The translations under genes and the position numbers were made by a program. This document shows, piece after piece, positions 23,171 to 34,723 of a stretch of DNA of 64,000 nucleotides. A model generated the notes under the pieces. That model was not told the origin of the DNA and made no database searches. It saw only the letters and a program-made list of their open reading frames with translations. This stretch comes from Strigops habroptila (Eukaryota; Chordata; Aves; Psittaciformes; Psittacidae): NCBI RefSeq assembly GCF_004027225.2, contig NC_044289.2, positions 3,461,761-3,525,760 on the forward strand. Reading direction: 5' to 3'. Every line of letters starts with the position of its first letter. Positions within the stretch are counted from its first letter, which is position 1.

Positions 23171-25251
23171 ACAAGATGACATGGCACCAGCTTCCCAAAA
23201 CACTCTTAACTCCTTCCCAGGGGCCAGCAGTGGCACAGGGGCAGGCGGTGGCCCCATGTTCAGGGCAGGGCTGTGCAGGGGCTGCCTGCACCCAGCCCTG
23301 GCCAAGGAGTTCTTCAGGGGGCAGTTTCTTTGCAGTGACCCCAGGGCAGGCACCTCCCAACAGCCCAGTGGGTGCTGAACAGGGAGATGGTGTTTGCAGG
23401 CACTCAGAGGGTCTGTGTTGCTTTGTCCCCTTGCTTGTCCTCGCAAACAGGAACAGTATTTTGTCTTCTTTCCAGCCCCACATGTTTCTGTGCAGCCAAG
23501 AGGCAGCACTTAGGAGTAGAAAATACCTCTAGGAGTAGGAGCAAATACCTCTTGCACATCCTCTGAGCCCCTTGCACTCCTAGTGCTCCATGGGGCTTGG
23601 GGATGGGGCTACTGAGGTCCAGGGCCCTCTGCAGAACACCGGGATTTGTAAGAATTGAGGAACATCCACATCAGGCTGTGGAGGGGATGGACTGAGAGGC
23701 TGTGGCTGCTCAGGGCCAGGGGCTGCATTCAGCACCGCTCAGCACAGCCCTTCCCTGGCCGGGGCCACAGCCAGTGCTGAGCATCAGCCACGCACAGAGG
23801 GAAGAATGCTCTCGGGGCTCCCTCCCACACAGCAGCAGCTGTGGAATGTCTTGAGGTCGCAGCAGAGGAAACCCTGAAGGTTGTTTCTCTACAAAACAGA
23901 AGGTTCACATATTCCCCATGTTCTTTCTGCTGCAAAGTCAGGGATTTGGCTTAAGCGAGTCCTTGCCTTTGGGGTACGATGCTGCTCGCTGTAGGAAGCA
24001 CTTCTGCACTGGCCTGTCACCCAGCTAAAGGTATTGCCCTGTGATCCCATCCCTGCACACCCCACAGGCTGCCTGCACCGCTCGGTTTGGGTACAGCAGA
24101 GCAGAATTTTGTCCTTTGGTCCTTGAGTGGAGACAGGGCTCATTTTCCCTGTGCCACCCACTCTGGAGCCCTCACTTTCCCAGCCAGGCAGCTGCAATCA
24201 GCAGTTTGTCATGGGGTTTTTCCCTTCCCAATGCTGTTTTTGACACTTCCAGCCTTTAAGGCCATGTTCCTGTCTGAAGCAGCAGTGGGAAGTCTAAATT
24301 CTGCTTTTAGTGCAGCAGAACAGCACTGTTTTCTTTCATTTCCCAGCTCTGTGACCGGCAGCATGCTGAGAAGCATGGCCTGGATGCATGGAAGCCATCC
24401 AGATGGTGTCCATGTCAGGCAGAGGGAGAAGCCCTGCCCTCCCCTGTCCTGCTGCTGGGACGGAGACAACACCACGGTCCCCAGAGCCAGGGCACAACAT
24501 GAGGCCAACATGCAGACACCGTAAAAAGCTCATGCCATGGCCACCACTTCAGTGCAGCTGCGGGACCGCCTCTTCTCCCCATCTTCAGCAATTAGTGTTC
24601 TTTTGGCAATTGCATCAAGAGGGGAGGTTTTGATTAGACATTGACACATCAGGAGCCCAAAGCACCCGTAGGATCCTGGTCCTATACTGGGAGGCTCATC
24701 CTGAGCAGGGGGTACAGCAGACTAGTCCAGCATTGTGGGGCTTGGCTCCAGGCTTCAATCAAAGGCAAAACTCATTTGCTGTCCCCTCTGCATGGCCGGG
24801 CCAGGTGAGAGCTGTGGCCTGGGAAGCCATCTCCAAGCAGAGGTGCTGCTGCTCTTGGGTCCTTCCTGCAGGCTTGGCTCCCCTGGCTGGGCTCCTGAGC
24901 CTGCTTCTGCTCAGGCTCCTTCATCTCTTAGGGGCCCCTTCGTGTCCCAGGGCACATGGTGAACGCTGGGAACCCAGTGCACGGGGTGGTCCCGGCTGGA
25001 TTTGTCCCTCTGCAAGACACCATGAGCATAATTCCCTTGCCACGGGCAGCCCGTGGGCTGGGAGGGAGGAGGCTGAAGGCTGTGGCCGGGGCTGGCAGGC
25101 AGGAGCAAGTCGCAGCTTCCAGAGATGCCAGCGGCATTCGTCAGGGCTCCTGCTGAGGGGGAGCAGCGGGGGAGGACTCGCCTGAAGAACTGATTCTATT
25201 CACAGGAATAGAATCTTCCCGCAGCAACACACGTGCGTGGTGACAAAGGCC

Positions 25252-25557
25252 CAGCTGGGAATTCCGCCCCGCAGCAGGAGCAGAGGGAAGAGAAGGAGCA
25301 CGGAGGCTGCGGTGTGGGGCTGGGGGTGCTGCGGGGCCCTGACCCCGGCTGTGTTTCAGCTGCAAACAGCATCAGTCTCCAGCCGAACTGGGGTCCGGTG
25401 CTGCTTCCCAGCTGATTTCCAACGGGACTGAGCCCATCCTGGTGTTTTCTCTGCATATTCTCCCCAGCCCCCTGAACTGCGTCGTTAAGCAGCTATTATG
25501 AGCCTCAGTACTCGGCGTAGCCAGGAGCTGTGTCAGAGCCCACCGGTCTATTTATAG
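25252..25557. promoter_or_regulatory. E-box cluster plus MEF2 consensus upstream of SNTA1
   Basis: Three CAGCTG E-boxes (25252, 25357, 25409) and a perfect MEF2 site CTATTTATAG (25548-25557) lie within 306 bp, about 3 kb upstream of SNTA1 on its 5' side. No repeat overlaps. Syntrophin alpha-1 is muscle-rich, so a muscle enhancer is plausible, but the motifs are short and this is inference. Confidence 0.35.
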
Positions 25558-25814
25558 GGATGGTTTGTTACTTGTCTTGATTAAATTAATCCCTTCTGAA
25601 GCAAAATAAAAGACCTCAGGAGCTCACATTCAGTCCCTGGGACAACATTCCCAAGCCACAGGGATGCAGGTAGCACCCAGCAGTGCTTGGGATGCTCCCT
25701 CTGACAGTCCTTAGCCCTCAGCACCAGGGAAGTGCTGCTCTGCTCAGTGTCCTCTGGGAATTCATGGTGAGGACACATGAAAACCCTGCGAGGAATGGAA
25801 GGGAAGTAAAATAG

Positions 25815-25925
25815 CTCTTATTATATAGATAGGCATTCCTATAGATAGATTTTAATAGAGATAGATTTTAATATAGATATGAATAGATTTAGATGTGCAA
25901 TATGTATTTAACAGATGGATTCATC
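25815..25925. repeat. Imperfect ATAGATTTTAAT/GATA-rich stretch
   Basis: Repeated ATAGATAGATTTTAATAG-like words, an eroded simple repeat of about 100 bp. Confidence 0.6.
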
Positions 25926-26604
25926 CTTTCTTATGCAGGAAACGTACTGAAACGGCATTGTCTGACTTTAAAATCACTGGAATATCAGAGTTCTTTAACT
26001 TGAGATTACTTTCTGTTTGCTTTGGGACATAATTAGTGTCCTACAAAGTTTCTTACATCTCAGTCCAGGCTCTTCTCTTACCAGATCCCTGTAACATAAC
26101 CACAATCAGCTGGTTTCTTGTCATGTGAAAATACTTTTGCTACGATGTGGCAGATCATTATGTTAGGGCAGGATCATTTCTATCAAAGAACAAGAGACTG
26201 GGTGGCAAAAAGCAGCACTAAGGAGGTAAAATAGCTTTGGGAAAGGCAAAAGCTGCAGCAGATTAAAGCCCAGTATGCACTGCCTGCTGCTGCTTCTGCC
26301 TCTCAGATGCTCTAAAACCAAGTGGCATCAGTGGCAGGGATTTCGTTCAGCCCCTGGGGTAATTTAATGGACATAAATTAATCATAAAAGTCAGCACAAG
26401 AACTGCACATTGTAAAATCTACCGTCATGTTTGCAGTTTTGATTGGGCTGATTCATCCCATTGGCCTCTTCCATAGGGGATGGCACAAATCCCCTGTGTT
26501 TTGATTCATTTGCAGCTTGCAGCTGAAAATGCTGATTCCTCCCTGCCGAGCACTGGGGAGGAGGCATCTCCTGGGCTGCAGAGCTGGTGGGAGACACTGC
26601 TGGA

Positions 26605-27137
26605 GATTTCCTGGAGCCCCTGGAGCTGCTCTAAGGTGTCCCCTTCAGGAGCCTTCTCTTCTCCAGGCTGCCCCAGCCCAGCTCTCTCAGCCTGGCTCCA
26701 GAGCAGAGCTGCTCCAGCCCTCGCAGCAGCTCCGGGGCCTCCTCTGGCCTCGCTCCAGCAGCTCCACGTCCCTCTTGTGCTGTTGCCCCAGAGCTGGATC
26801 AGGACTGCAGGGGGGGGGTCTCCCCAGAGCGCAGCAGAGGGGCAGGATCCCCTCCCTGACCTGCTGCTCATGCTCTGGGGGTGCAGCCCAGCACACGGTG
26901 GGGTTCTGGGCTCAAGCACACACTGAAGCCGGGTCATGGAGAGCTTCTCCTCACCCAACAACCCCAAGCCCTTTTCAGGACTGCTCCAATCGAGCCTCCA
27001 CCAAGACTGTGTTTGTGCTTGGGATTGCCCCAACCCCAGTGCAGGACCTTGCACTTGGCCTTGTTGAACATCATGAGGTTTGCACTGATTTGCACCTCTC
27101 CAGCCCATCCGGGTCCCTCTGGATCCCATCCCTCCTG
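26605..27137 (-). mobile_element. CR1 LINE with end of ORF2, lacks the 3' terminus
   Basis: From TTTCCTGGAGCCCCTGGAGC through the Cys/Ala-rich 3' part into decayed ORF2 (TTGGCCTTGTTGAACATCAT and TCCCTCTGGATCCCATCC are the reverse complement of the conserved C-terminal coding block). The 3' tail with octamers is absent, so it was cut at both ends. A G-run at 26811-26819 interrupts it. Confidence 0.88.
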
Positions 27138-27839
27138 GTGACCTCCAAGTGCTTTATTTAGAGATGTCAAACCCTTCCCTGCTCCCCAGCTGCTGCAGCC
27201 TGGCTTTAGTTGCATCCCACGTGTTTGCCAAGGGGTTTGCTAAAATCCTGGTCAGGCTGAGAGTTCAGAGGGGGTGGACAGATGGACAAAGACACTTGAG
27301 CAAAGCCCTCCTCCTTGGCAAATGCAGTCCCGTGCATGGAGAGGGCTTCTGGATGTGGCTGTGCAGCCAGGGACCCCAGCACAGCCCTCCTGGTGCCCCC
27401 TGTGCCCATGCGAACACCGATGTGCTCCAGCAAAGCCCCAAACCCACCTGGATCCACCATCACAGCAGGATGCTCTGGGCTGTTTTAATTTAACAAATAG
27501 AGCTTGGATAAATGTGACTTCTTGCCACTGCTGTTGTTTCTCTCCGATGGCCCATCAATAGGAGAACTCCGAGGTTGATGTCTGAAGGTCTAGAGCACGA
27601 GGAGACCTTGATGGCTGTCATGTTGTTCAGGAGATGCTGTAGGAAGAGCCTCTTGTCCTAAGCACAGCACAGAGGCACAGAAGGGATGGGAAGAGCCTTG
27701 TATCCCAGGAAAAGACTGTTTATGAGCCGAAGTGGACCTTTTCCCACTTCTAACTTTAGTATCAGGGTTTTGAGTTCAGTGCATCCTCCTGCTGGGGCTT
27801 CACCTCCCCTGCAAGAGCATTGCTGGCCTTGCTGGTGCT
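27138..27839. other. Intergenic, nothing identified
   Basis: No repeat or exon recognised. Confidence 0.5.
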
Positions 27840-28090
27840 TGCGGGGCGATGGACCCCTCTCCGCAGGGACCCTTTCTCCTTCCCCCCGGCGGGGTGCGGA
27901 GCAGCGCGGGCCGAGCCCCGGGCCGGCTCCACGGCAGGAGGCAGCTGCAGGACCTCAAGCTGGCAGCAGATGCCAGCAAAGAGCCGCTCTGCAGCCGCCG
28001 GCGCTGCCGTGGGCAGGGGTGGCCGGAGCCCCCCGCCCTGGCTGCGGGGACACGGGCCAGCACCGGCGGGGGACAGGGGACACGCTTCCC
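27840..28090. promoter_or_regulatory. Orphan CpG-rich patch between SNTA1 and CBFA2T2
   Basis: Roughly 20 CpGs in 250 bp, ending just before a CR1 tail. Open frames run through it on both strands because the sequence is GC-rich; none resembles a known protein. It could be an orphan CpG island, an enhancer or the first exon of a noncoding RNA. Confidence 0.35.
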
Positions 28091-28105
28091 CTGGGATGTT
28101 GGTTA

Positions 28106-28322
28106 TCATAGAGTCACAGACCGGTCTGTGTTGGAAAGGACCTTAAAGCTCATCCAGCTCCAACCCCTGCCACGGGCAGGGACGCCTTCCACTAGAGCAG
28201 GTTGCTCCAGGCCCCTGTGTCCAACCTGGCCTTGAACACTGCCAGGGATGGGGCAGCCACAGCTTCTCTGGGCACCCTGTGCCAGCGCCTCAGCACCCTC
28301 ACAGGGAAGACCTTCCTCCTTA
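28106..28322 (-). mobile_element. CR1 LINE tail
   Basis: TCATAGAGTCACAGACCGG, then the tail to CACAGGGAAGACCTTCCTCC, where it ends near the mosaic switch point. Lies next to the orphan CpG patch. Confidence 0.92.
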
Positions 28323-28762
28323 TCTGTGCTGAGGGGTCACTGGGGAGGGTTTCTCACCTCAGTGCCTGGTTACTCTGGGCTCTGGGGGAGCCCCAGCCAC
28401 TCCCTGTGGGTGCTGCCCCACAGGGTTCCCCTGCACACCCTGGCTTTCCGCTCAGCACCATGGGCCCAAAACCCACCCTCCCCTCCCCTACCGCATTCCT
28501 TTCATAAGGACTTGGGAGGCAGCTCATGCTCCCTCCCTGCTTGGCAGGGATCTGTGACACTCCTGCTCCACAACAAGAGCTATTTTTACCCCTGGCTGTG
28601 TGCACGCTCCCCCAGCTCAGCCTCCTGCCTGCCCTGTGCCCAGCACCATCCCTGGTTCCTGGCTGGGGCCCCACTGCAGCTGGGACCAGGCTCTGCTTGT
28701 GTCCCAACTTTCCCACAGCGGGTGGATGCAGGAGGGGCTCCTTCCTTTCATTTGTGAGCAAA

Positions 28763-29152
28763 GCTGGGCTGGGTCAGCCTGAAGAAGAGAAGGCTCCTGA
28801 AGGGGAGACCTTAGAGCAGCTCCAGTGCCGAAAGGGGCTACAGGAAACCTGGAGAGGGGCTTTGGGCAAGGGCCTGGAGGGACAGGACAAGGGGAATGGC
28901 TTTAACCTGCCAGAGGGGAGATTGAGATGAGCTCTGAGGCAGAAGCTCTTCCCTGTGAGGGTGCTGAGGCGCTGGCACAGGGTGCCCAGAGAAGCTGTGG
29001 CTGCCCCATCCCTGGCAGTGTTCAAGGCCAGGTTGGACACAGGGGCTTGGAGTAACCTGCTCTAGTGGAAGGTGTCCCTGCCCGTGGCAGGGCGTTGGAG
29101 CTGGGTGAGCTTTAAGGTCCCTTCCAACCCAAACCACTCTGTGATTCGATGA
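28763..29152 (+). mobile_element. CR1 LINE 3' fragment, young group
   Basis: From GCTGGGCTGGGTCAGCCTGA to CTCTGTGATTCGATGA. About 390 bp. Confidence 0.92.
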
Positions 29153-29949
29153 TGTTTTCTGGGGGTCCCATCCACTGCCCCATACAAAGCTCTTCTTTTC
29201 AGCCTGTGTAGCTGGAGCTTGTCTCCAGCTCCTCCATAGGAGGACATACACATATATACATGGCCCCTGCTGTTTCCCCCTTCCTGATGGTCTTTTCAGG
29301 TCCCTGGCCTGAAAGAGGGCAGCAGCCTGAACCCACTTGGTTTGGGGCAGACTGAGCAGGGCATCCATCTGCATTCCAGGGTGGATGCTCCAGGCACAAG
29401 CCCTGAGGGGGCTTGTGCAGGGGCTGGAAGGGCTGCAGCAAGAGTATGGGTCCATCATCGCTGCTGCGAGCCCCCCACCCAGCCCACGGCATCTCCAAAG
29501 AAGACCCCCAGTATGAGAAGGGGCCCAGCACCAGCATCAGTCAGGGGAAGGACACCCTCGATATCACCCACTGCCCCAGGCTGGCCCTGCTCGCCTCTGG
29601 AACAGCCCTTTGCTCCTTTCCAAAGAGAGTTTTTAATTTACCCTCTTGGCTGGCGAAATCCTATCCCAAGCAATTCCCCAGCCGTGGCTCCGAATCACAG
29701 TAATTACCTCATTACTTTGATATTAATAGAATTCATATGGCCTGGAGAAGATAATTGAAATGAGCCCGCGAAGGGAGTGCAGGGGGCCTGGAATGGGTTG
29801 GGGGTGCTGAGCTGTGCCGGAGTGAGCTCTGCCTCGGTGGCTCCTGGGGCCAGCAGTGCCCCTGGGGCTGCAGCTCTGCCAGTGCCAGCCCCAGGGGTGA
29901 GCTATTGCCTGGGGCTGGCCGGAAGGTACCAGAATATAGGAAAACCATC
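29153..29949. other. Intergenic, nothing identified
   Basis: Unique sequence between two CR1 copies. No exon recognised. Confidence 0.5.
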
Positions 29950-30161
29950 GGATATTAGGAACAATTACTTCCCCAGAGGGTGCTCAGGCACTGGAACAGG
30001 CTGCTCAGGGCAGTGCTGGAGTCACCGTTCCTGGAGGTGTTCCCAAACCATGCGGACAAGGCCCTCAGTGCCATGGGTTAGTGGTGGCCTTGGCAGTGCT
30101 GGGGAATGGTTGGACTTGATGAGCTTAAAGGTCTTTTCCAACTTCATTGATCCTATGATTC
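29950..30161 (+). mobile_element. CR1 LINE tail, older group
   Basis: GGATATTAGGAACAATTAC, then GGAACAGGCTGCTCAGGGCA and TTGGACTTGATGAGCTTAAA, ending GATCCTATGATTC. Confidence 0.9.
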
Positions 30162-31261
30162 AAAATGAGCAGGATTGATGGGCGCCCATCCCGATCCCTT
30201 TTGGGCTCCTGCGAGTCAGCCCAGGAGGATGCTCAGCCAGACCCTGCTCTCAAGCAACTAACCCTCTCATTGTCCCCTGCCATGTCCCCTGCTCCAGGCC
30301 AGAGCATCCGGTGACCACCGTCAGCCACGGGGCTGTTCCCATTCTTCCTGGGGGAAAAGAACCCAGGATAAAAAGGTTCATTGTGTGCAGAAGGCACACG
30401 GGCAGCGGGCGGTGTCTCTGGCGATGCCGGGCTGGGGATGGAGCCATCCACCGCCCCTCCGGCCCCACCTGCTCGCCGTCAGATGGGAGGTGACCCCCGA
30501 CAAAGGCCGGGGCCACGTCTGCCACCCTTGGGCTTTGCCCTGACACGTGTCTCCTTAACCTCTTCCTTGGACCAGCTGCTACCAGGGACCCTCCTTTGTG
30601 GCCCCGGCGAGCGGCAGACGAGTCTCCCCATCTGGCCAGCGAGGCTTCGTCTGTTGGAGACCCCCTGCCCCGGCTTATAACAGCATTAACCTCCCCACTG
30701 CACCCTGCCCGCTCCCACCCCCCATCAACTGTCACTGAGGGTCCCCACGGGGCTGCTGGGCTGGGGACATCCTGCACCCTGGGCTCATCACACTGATCAC
30801 ACTGATCACCCATCACCCATCACCTCGCAGGGACCCTGCCTGCACCTCCAACACTGCCTGCTGCAGGCTGACCCGAGTAGAGGGCTGGAAACCTCTTCTC
30901 TTCTTCCCTCCTCACATCATGGCAAAAACACTGCCTCTAAAAGCTGCATATAAATGCTGCATGTCACTGCTGCGTGTCACTGCTGCGTGTCACTGCTGTG
31001 TGTCACTGCTGCATGGTGTAAGTGCATGCTCTGTGCAAGTGCTGCACAACACCAGTGCAGCACATAAATGCTGCTTATCGATGGTGCATATAGAAATGTA
31101 GGGCCTGAGGGATCTGGAGGATGCCAAGGGGAGAGCCAGGGCCTGGGGCAGACATGTGGCACCCAGCTGGGATGTTGGGAGGGCTCCTCCCATGGGAGGG
31201 TGCAGGAGATGGGTGTCAGGAGTGATGCCTGGACAGGGACCAGGGACGTCAAGGCAAGAGG
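30162..31261. other. Intergenic with short tandem repeats
   Basis: Holds the 15-bp repeat and a short CATCACACTGATCAC duplication at 30786-30805. No exon recognised. Confidence 0.5.
30954..31015. repeat. 15-bp tandem repeat
   Basis: About four copies of TGTCACTGCTGCG(TG) with small changes. Related TGCTGCA words trail on to about 31075. Confidence 0.85.
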
Positions 31262-31638
31262 GGGAGAGAAGGCTCTAGGGAGACCTTAGAGCAGCTCCAG
31301 TGCCTAAAGGGGCTCCAGGAAACCTGGAGAGGGGCTTTGGACAAGGGCCTGTAGGGACAGGACAAGGGGAATGGCTTTAACCTGCCAGAGGGGAGATTGA
31401 GATGAGCTCTTAGGCAGAAGTTCTTCCCTGTGAGGGTGCTGAGGCGCTGGCACAGGGTGCCCAGAGAAGCTGTGGCTGCCCCATCCCTGGCAGTGTTCAA
31501 GGCCAGGTTGGACACAGGGGCTTGGAGCAACCTGCTCTAGTGGAAGGTGTCCCTGCCCGTGGCAGGGGGTTGGGACTGAAGGAGCTTTAAGGTCCCTTCC
31601 AACCCAAACCAGGCTGTTGATTCTATTCTATGATTCTG
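31262..31638 (+). mobile_element. CR1 LINE 3' fragment, young group
   Basis: From GGGAGAGAAGGCTCTAGGG to GATTCTATTCTATGATTCTG. About 377 bp. Confidence 0.93.
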
Positions 31639-33455
31639 ATTTCCCTCCAAGGGCTTGAAAAGCTCCCACCCTCCTGTGGCTGCAGATGGGGTGAGTCCAG
31701 CTTTGGCTCCCATAGTGCTGGGGCTCAGGACCAGGACCCCCAGCATGGTGGCTCCATCCCAGCCCCACTGCTTCATGCCCCTTGCTCCCCAGGGAGCTGA
31801 GTGATGCTGGGGCAGGCAGGGGACCATCAGTGAAGGGATGCAAGGAGCAGCAGTGTGCGGAGGCAGGCCCTGGAGCCCGTTAGGTAAGGGACCCAAGGCA
31901 GAGGCCGGCATCCCCTGGCTGGTGGAGGTCCCTCAGGCTCCTCTGCATGGTCAGCAGAGTCCCCAGGCCAGGGACAAGAAGAGGCAAGGCTCCACCAGTG
32001 CCGCCTCCCCCACCAGACATCCCTCCCCAAGGAAGCCTTATCTGCCGCTAATGCTTCGCAGCAGCCTCCCCAAAGCTTGCGGGCTTGGCAAGATGCTCTG
32101 AGACTGCATTTGCTCCAAATGGATTGTATCAGGGGGAGAACAAAGCACTGGAGAGTTTTCAAAGCAAAGTTGGGATTGCAGCCCGCAGGAGGGGCAGCCC
32201 GTCCCCTCGGTGTCACCTCGATGGGGACTCGATGGGGCCCAGGCTCAGCCCCAAAACCCTCCAGGCAGCAGCTCTCCCCTCCTGGGCACAGTGGTGGCTG
32301 GGCAGGAGCCATTCAACGGGTGCTGGCTATGAGACAGCAGCTCCATTTTCACCAAAAACATGTCCTGCTGCAACATCTGGCCTCGCTCCAGCTGCAAATG
32401 AAAACATGAGGTTGGGTTGTTGGTTTGTTTGAGGGGTTTTTCCTCCTCCAAAGGTTCTTGGAAAGCTGGTGCGGGCCAGGCTCTGGAGCAAACACTGACC
32501 TTGGCACCACGCTGTGGGGCTGAGGGTGCTGCATGGGTGCTTGCTCGCTTCCCAACCCATCCCTGGTGCAGGCAGTTGCAGGCACAACCCCCGGGGCAGA
32601 GCAGCCTGCAGAGCGGACTTCTCCTGTTCCAACATCTTCAAGGACTTTGGGAAAAGGCAAATACTCTCTCCTCCATTGATCTGAGCATAAGCTGCAAGGG
32701 CAATGTCAGGAGGGGTGCTAAGGCAGAGGTTTCCCCTGCCCAGCCCATGCTCTGAGCCCTGGCAGTGTGGCAGGGGTGGCTGCAGATGACTCCAGCACTC
32801 AGCCAGAGCAGGACACGCTGCATGAACCGAGGTGTGACCGTGCTGGTGCTGAGCTAACGTGGCACAAAGGAGTGTGTCCTTCAGGATGCGATGGCGCCGG
32901 GAGCCAGGCATTGAGCAGAGCCTGGCCCTGCGCAGCTCCATTGTTTCCCCAGATTCCCGATGACACTTGTTCAAAGGAGCCCTCGTGGCCACCACATTCC
33001 CTGTGGGGTGGGAATGCACCGGGGGAGCCTCCGGGATCTCACATGGGTCGTTCCAGCGCGCTGCTGCAGGGACATGCAGCCCTTAGTTCCACAGCAGGAA
33101 GCTTTGGGGTTTCCTTTTCCCCAGCCCTGATGCAATTCTGCAGTTGTCCCATCGTGCCCTGAAGAGTGCCCAGTTGCTAAACCCATCCTCTTTCATGTCT
33201 CTGCCCAGCGCTGAGGCTCTGGTTCTGCTCCATCCCTGTTGCTTTTACTTGAGGGTTGTTGGGTTTTTTCCCCACACTTTTTTTTCTGTGGGATTTTGCT
33301 GTTTTCTCAGCATTCTTCAATTATGATTTCACATACCTCCCCAGCTGACTCACTGCTGACACCATCTCTTCTGCATATTGGAGGGGAAGCCAAGCCAGCA
33401 TGACTTTCTGCTCTTATTACTTCCTCTGCCTACGTGGTTCTTTCTTCTCCTTCAG
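31639..33455. other. Intergenic, nothing identified
   Basis: Open frames up to 230 codons (minus, 32327-33019) show no domain and are probably chance in GC-rich sequence. Confidence 0.5.
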
Positions 33456-33613
33456 TCATAGAATCATAGACTAGAATCACAGAAGGTTTGGGTTGAAGGG
33501 ACCTTAAAGCTCACCCAGCTCCAACCCCCTGCCACGGGCAGGGACACCTTCCACTAGAGCAGGTTGCTCCAAGCCCCTGTGTCCAACCTGGCCTTGAACA
33601 CTGCCAGGGATGG
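33456..33613 (-). mobile_element. CR1 LINE tail, short
   Basis: TCATAGAATCATAGACTAG with an extra octamer, then the tail as far as CACTGCCAGGGATGGC. Confidence 0.92.
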
Positions 33614-34477
33614 CTCATAAAGTCCCACCCAGAGGTGGACATTGGCCATGGCTCTGGATGAGTGAAGCCCCTGACAGAGCTGGAATAGGCTGTAGCTTGT
33701 GCTGGATCCCCAAGGCTGGGGCCTGCCTCCAAAGAGCTAAAAGCAGTGTGGGAAGTGCCCATAGGGGCTGCAGGACAGGCAGGGGCAGGCAGGACACATC
33801 CTCCTCTGGTGGCTGGAGCCTGGTGTCACCATCTGTGCGGCTGCAGATTCTCCCTCCAGCCTGTCCCAGCCCCACAGAGCTCTTTGCCCTCGACTGGGAG
33901 GATGAACAAAGAGGTTTTACATAATCCCAGGCAATCTGCATAATGCACAGCACCTGAAACATGCTGCTCTCACCCGCCACATCACACAGAGCTCCTGCAT
34001 GTCCTCTCTTCTCAGCCTGCTTCCTATTTCCCTGGCCACGCATTGCAGCCGGGAGGGAAACCACGCAGTGAGCAGCTCTGGGTACCACAGCCCAGCGCTT
34101 TGGGGGATGCTGCCCCAGGCACGCATAGTCTGACAGGCAGCTTCTGCTCTTAAACACATGGTCAACCAGGGAGAGACCAAACGTGAAACCAGGGACACCA
34201 TGAAGGTGCGATGCTGCCAGTGGCTTACACTGAAAGGTCCCCTTCTCCACTCCTCCCATCATCTCTATCCCATGCCAGGGAAGGAAACTCCTGCTGGAGC
34301 TCTGGTGCTGAGCTTTAGCTGGGGCTGAGGGTTTCAGAAGCATAAAATCCAGCCCAAGAAAAGAAACCGTCCCCCAGTGATTGCTGGTCTTGCTTTAAAA
34401 CACAAAAGCAAAGCAAAAACTAACCCACTCCGGTCCCTGCAGCCAACTGCTGTGAGTGCAGAAGATGCAGTGCCCAG
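33614..34477. other. Intergenic, nothing identified
   Basis: A 242-codon minus open frame at 33615-34343 has no recognised homology. Confidence 0.45.
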
Positions 34478-34723
34478 TCATAGAATCACAGAATGAAACA
34501 GGTTGGAAAAGACCTTAAAGATCATCCAGTCCAACCGTTGCCCAGCACTGCCAAGGCCACCACTAACCCATGGCACTGAGGCCTCGGCTACACGGGGTGT
34601 GAACACCTCCAGGGACGGTGACTCCAGCACTGCCCTGGGCAGCCTGTTCCAATGCCTGAGCACCCTGTGGGGAAGGAATTGATCCTAATGTCCAATCTAA
34701 ACCTGCCCTGGTGCTGCTTGAGG
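34478..34723 (-). mobile_element. CR1 LINE tail, older group
   Basis: TCATAGAATCACAGAATGAA, GACCTTAAAGATCATCCAGT, then CCACTAACCCATGGCACTGA, ending near CTGCTTGAGG. Confidence 0.92.

Larger units (their letters stand above)
23171..26604. other. SNTA1 upstream flank
   Basis: Unique sequence. Holds the E-box/MEF2 cluster and an eroded GATA-rich stretch; AT-rich from 25560 to 26500. No exon recognised. Confidence 0.5.

Noticed and set aside
32327-34343. Long minus-strand open frames (230 and 242 codons)
   Set aside because: No domain, no conserved motif, and low-complexity codon use typical of chance frames in GC-rich spacer.
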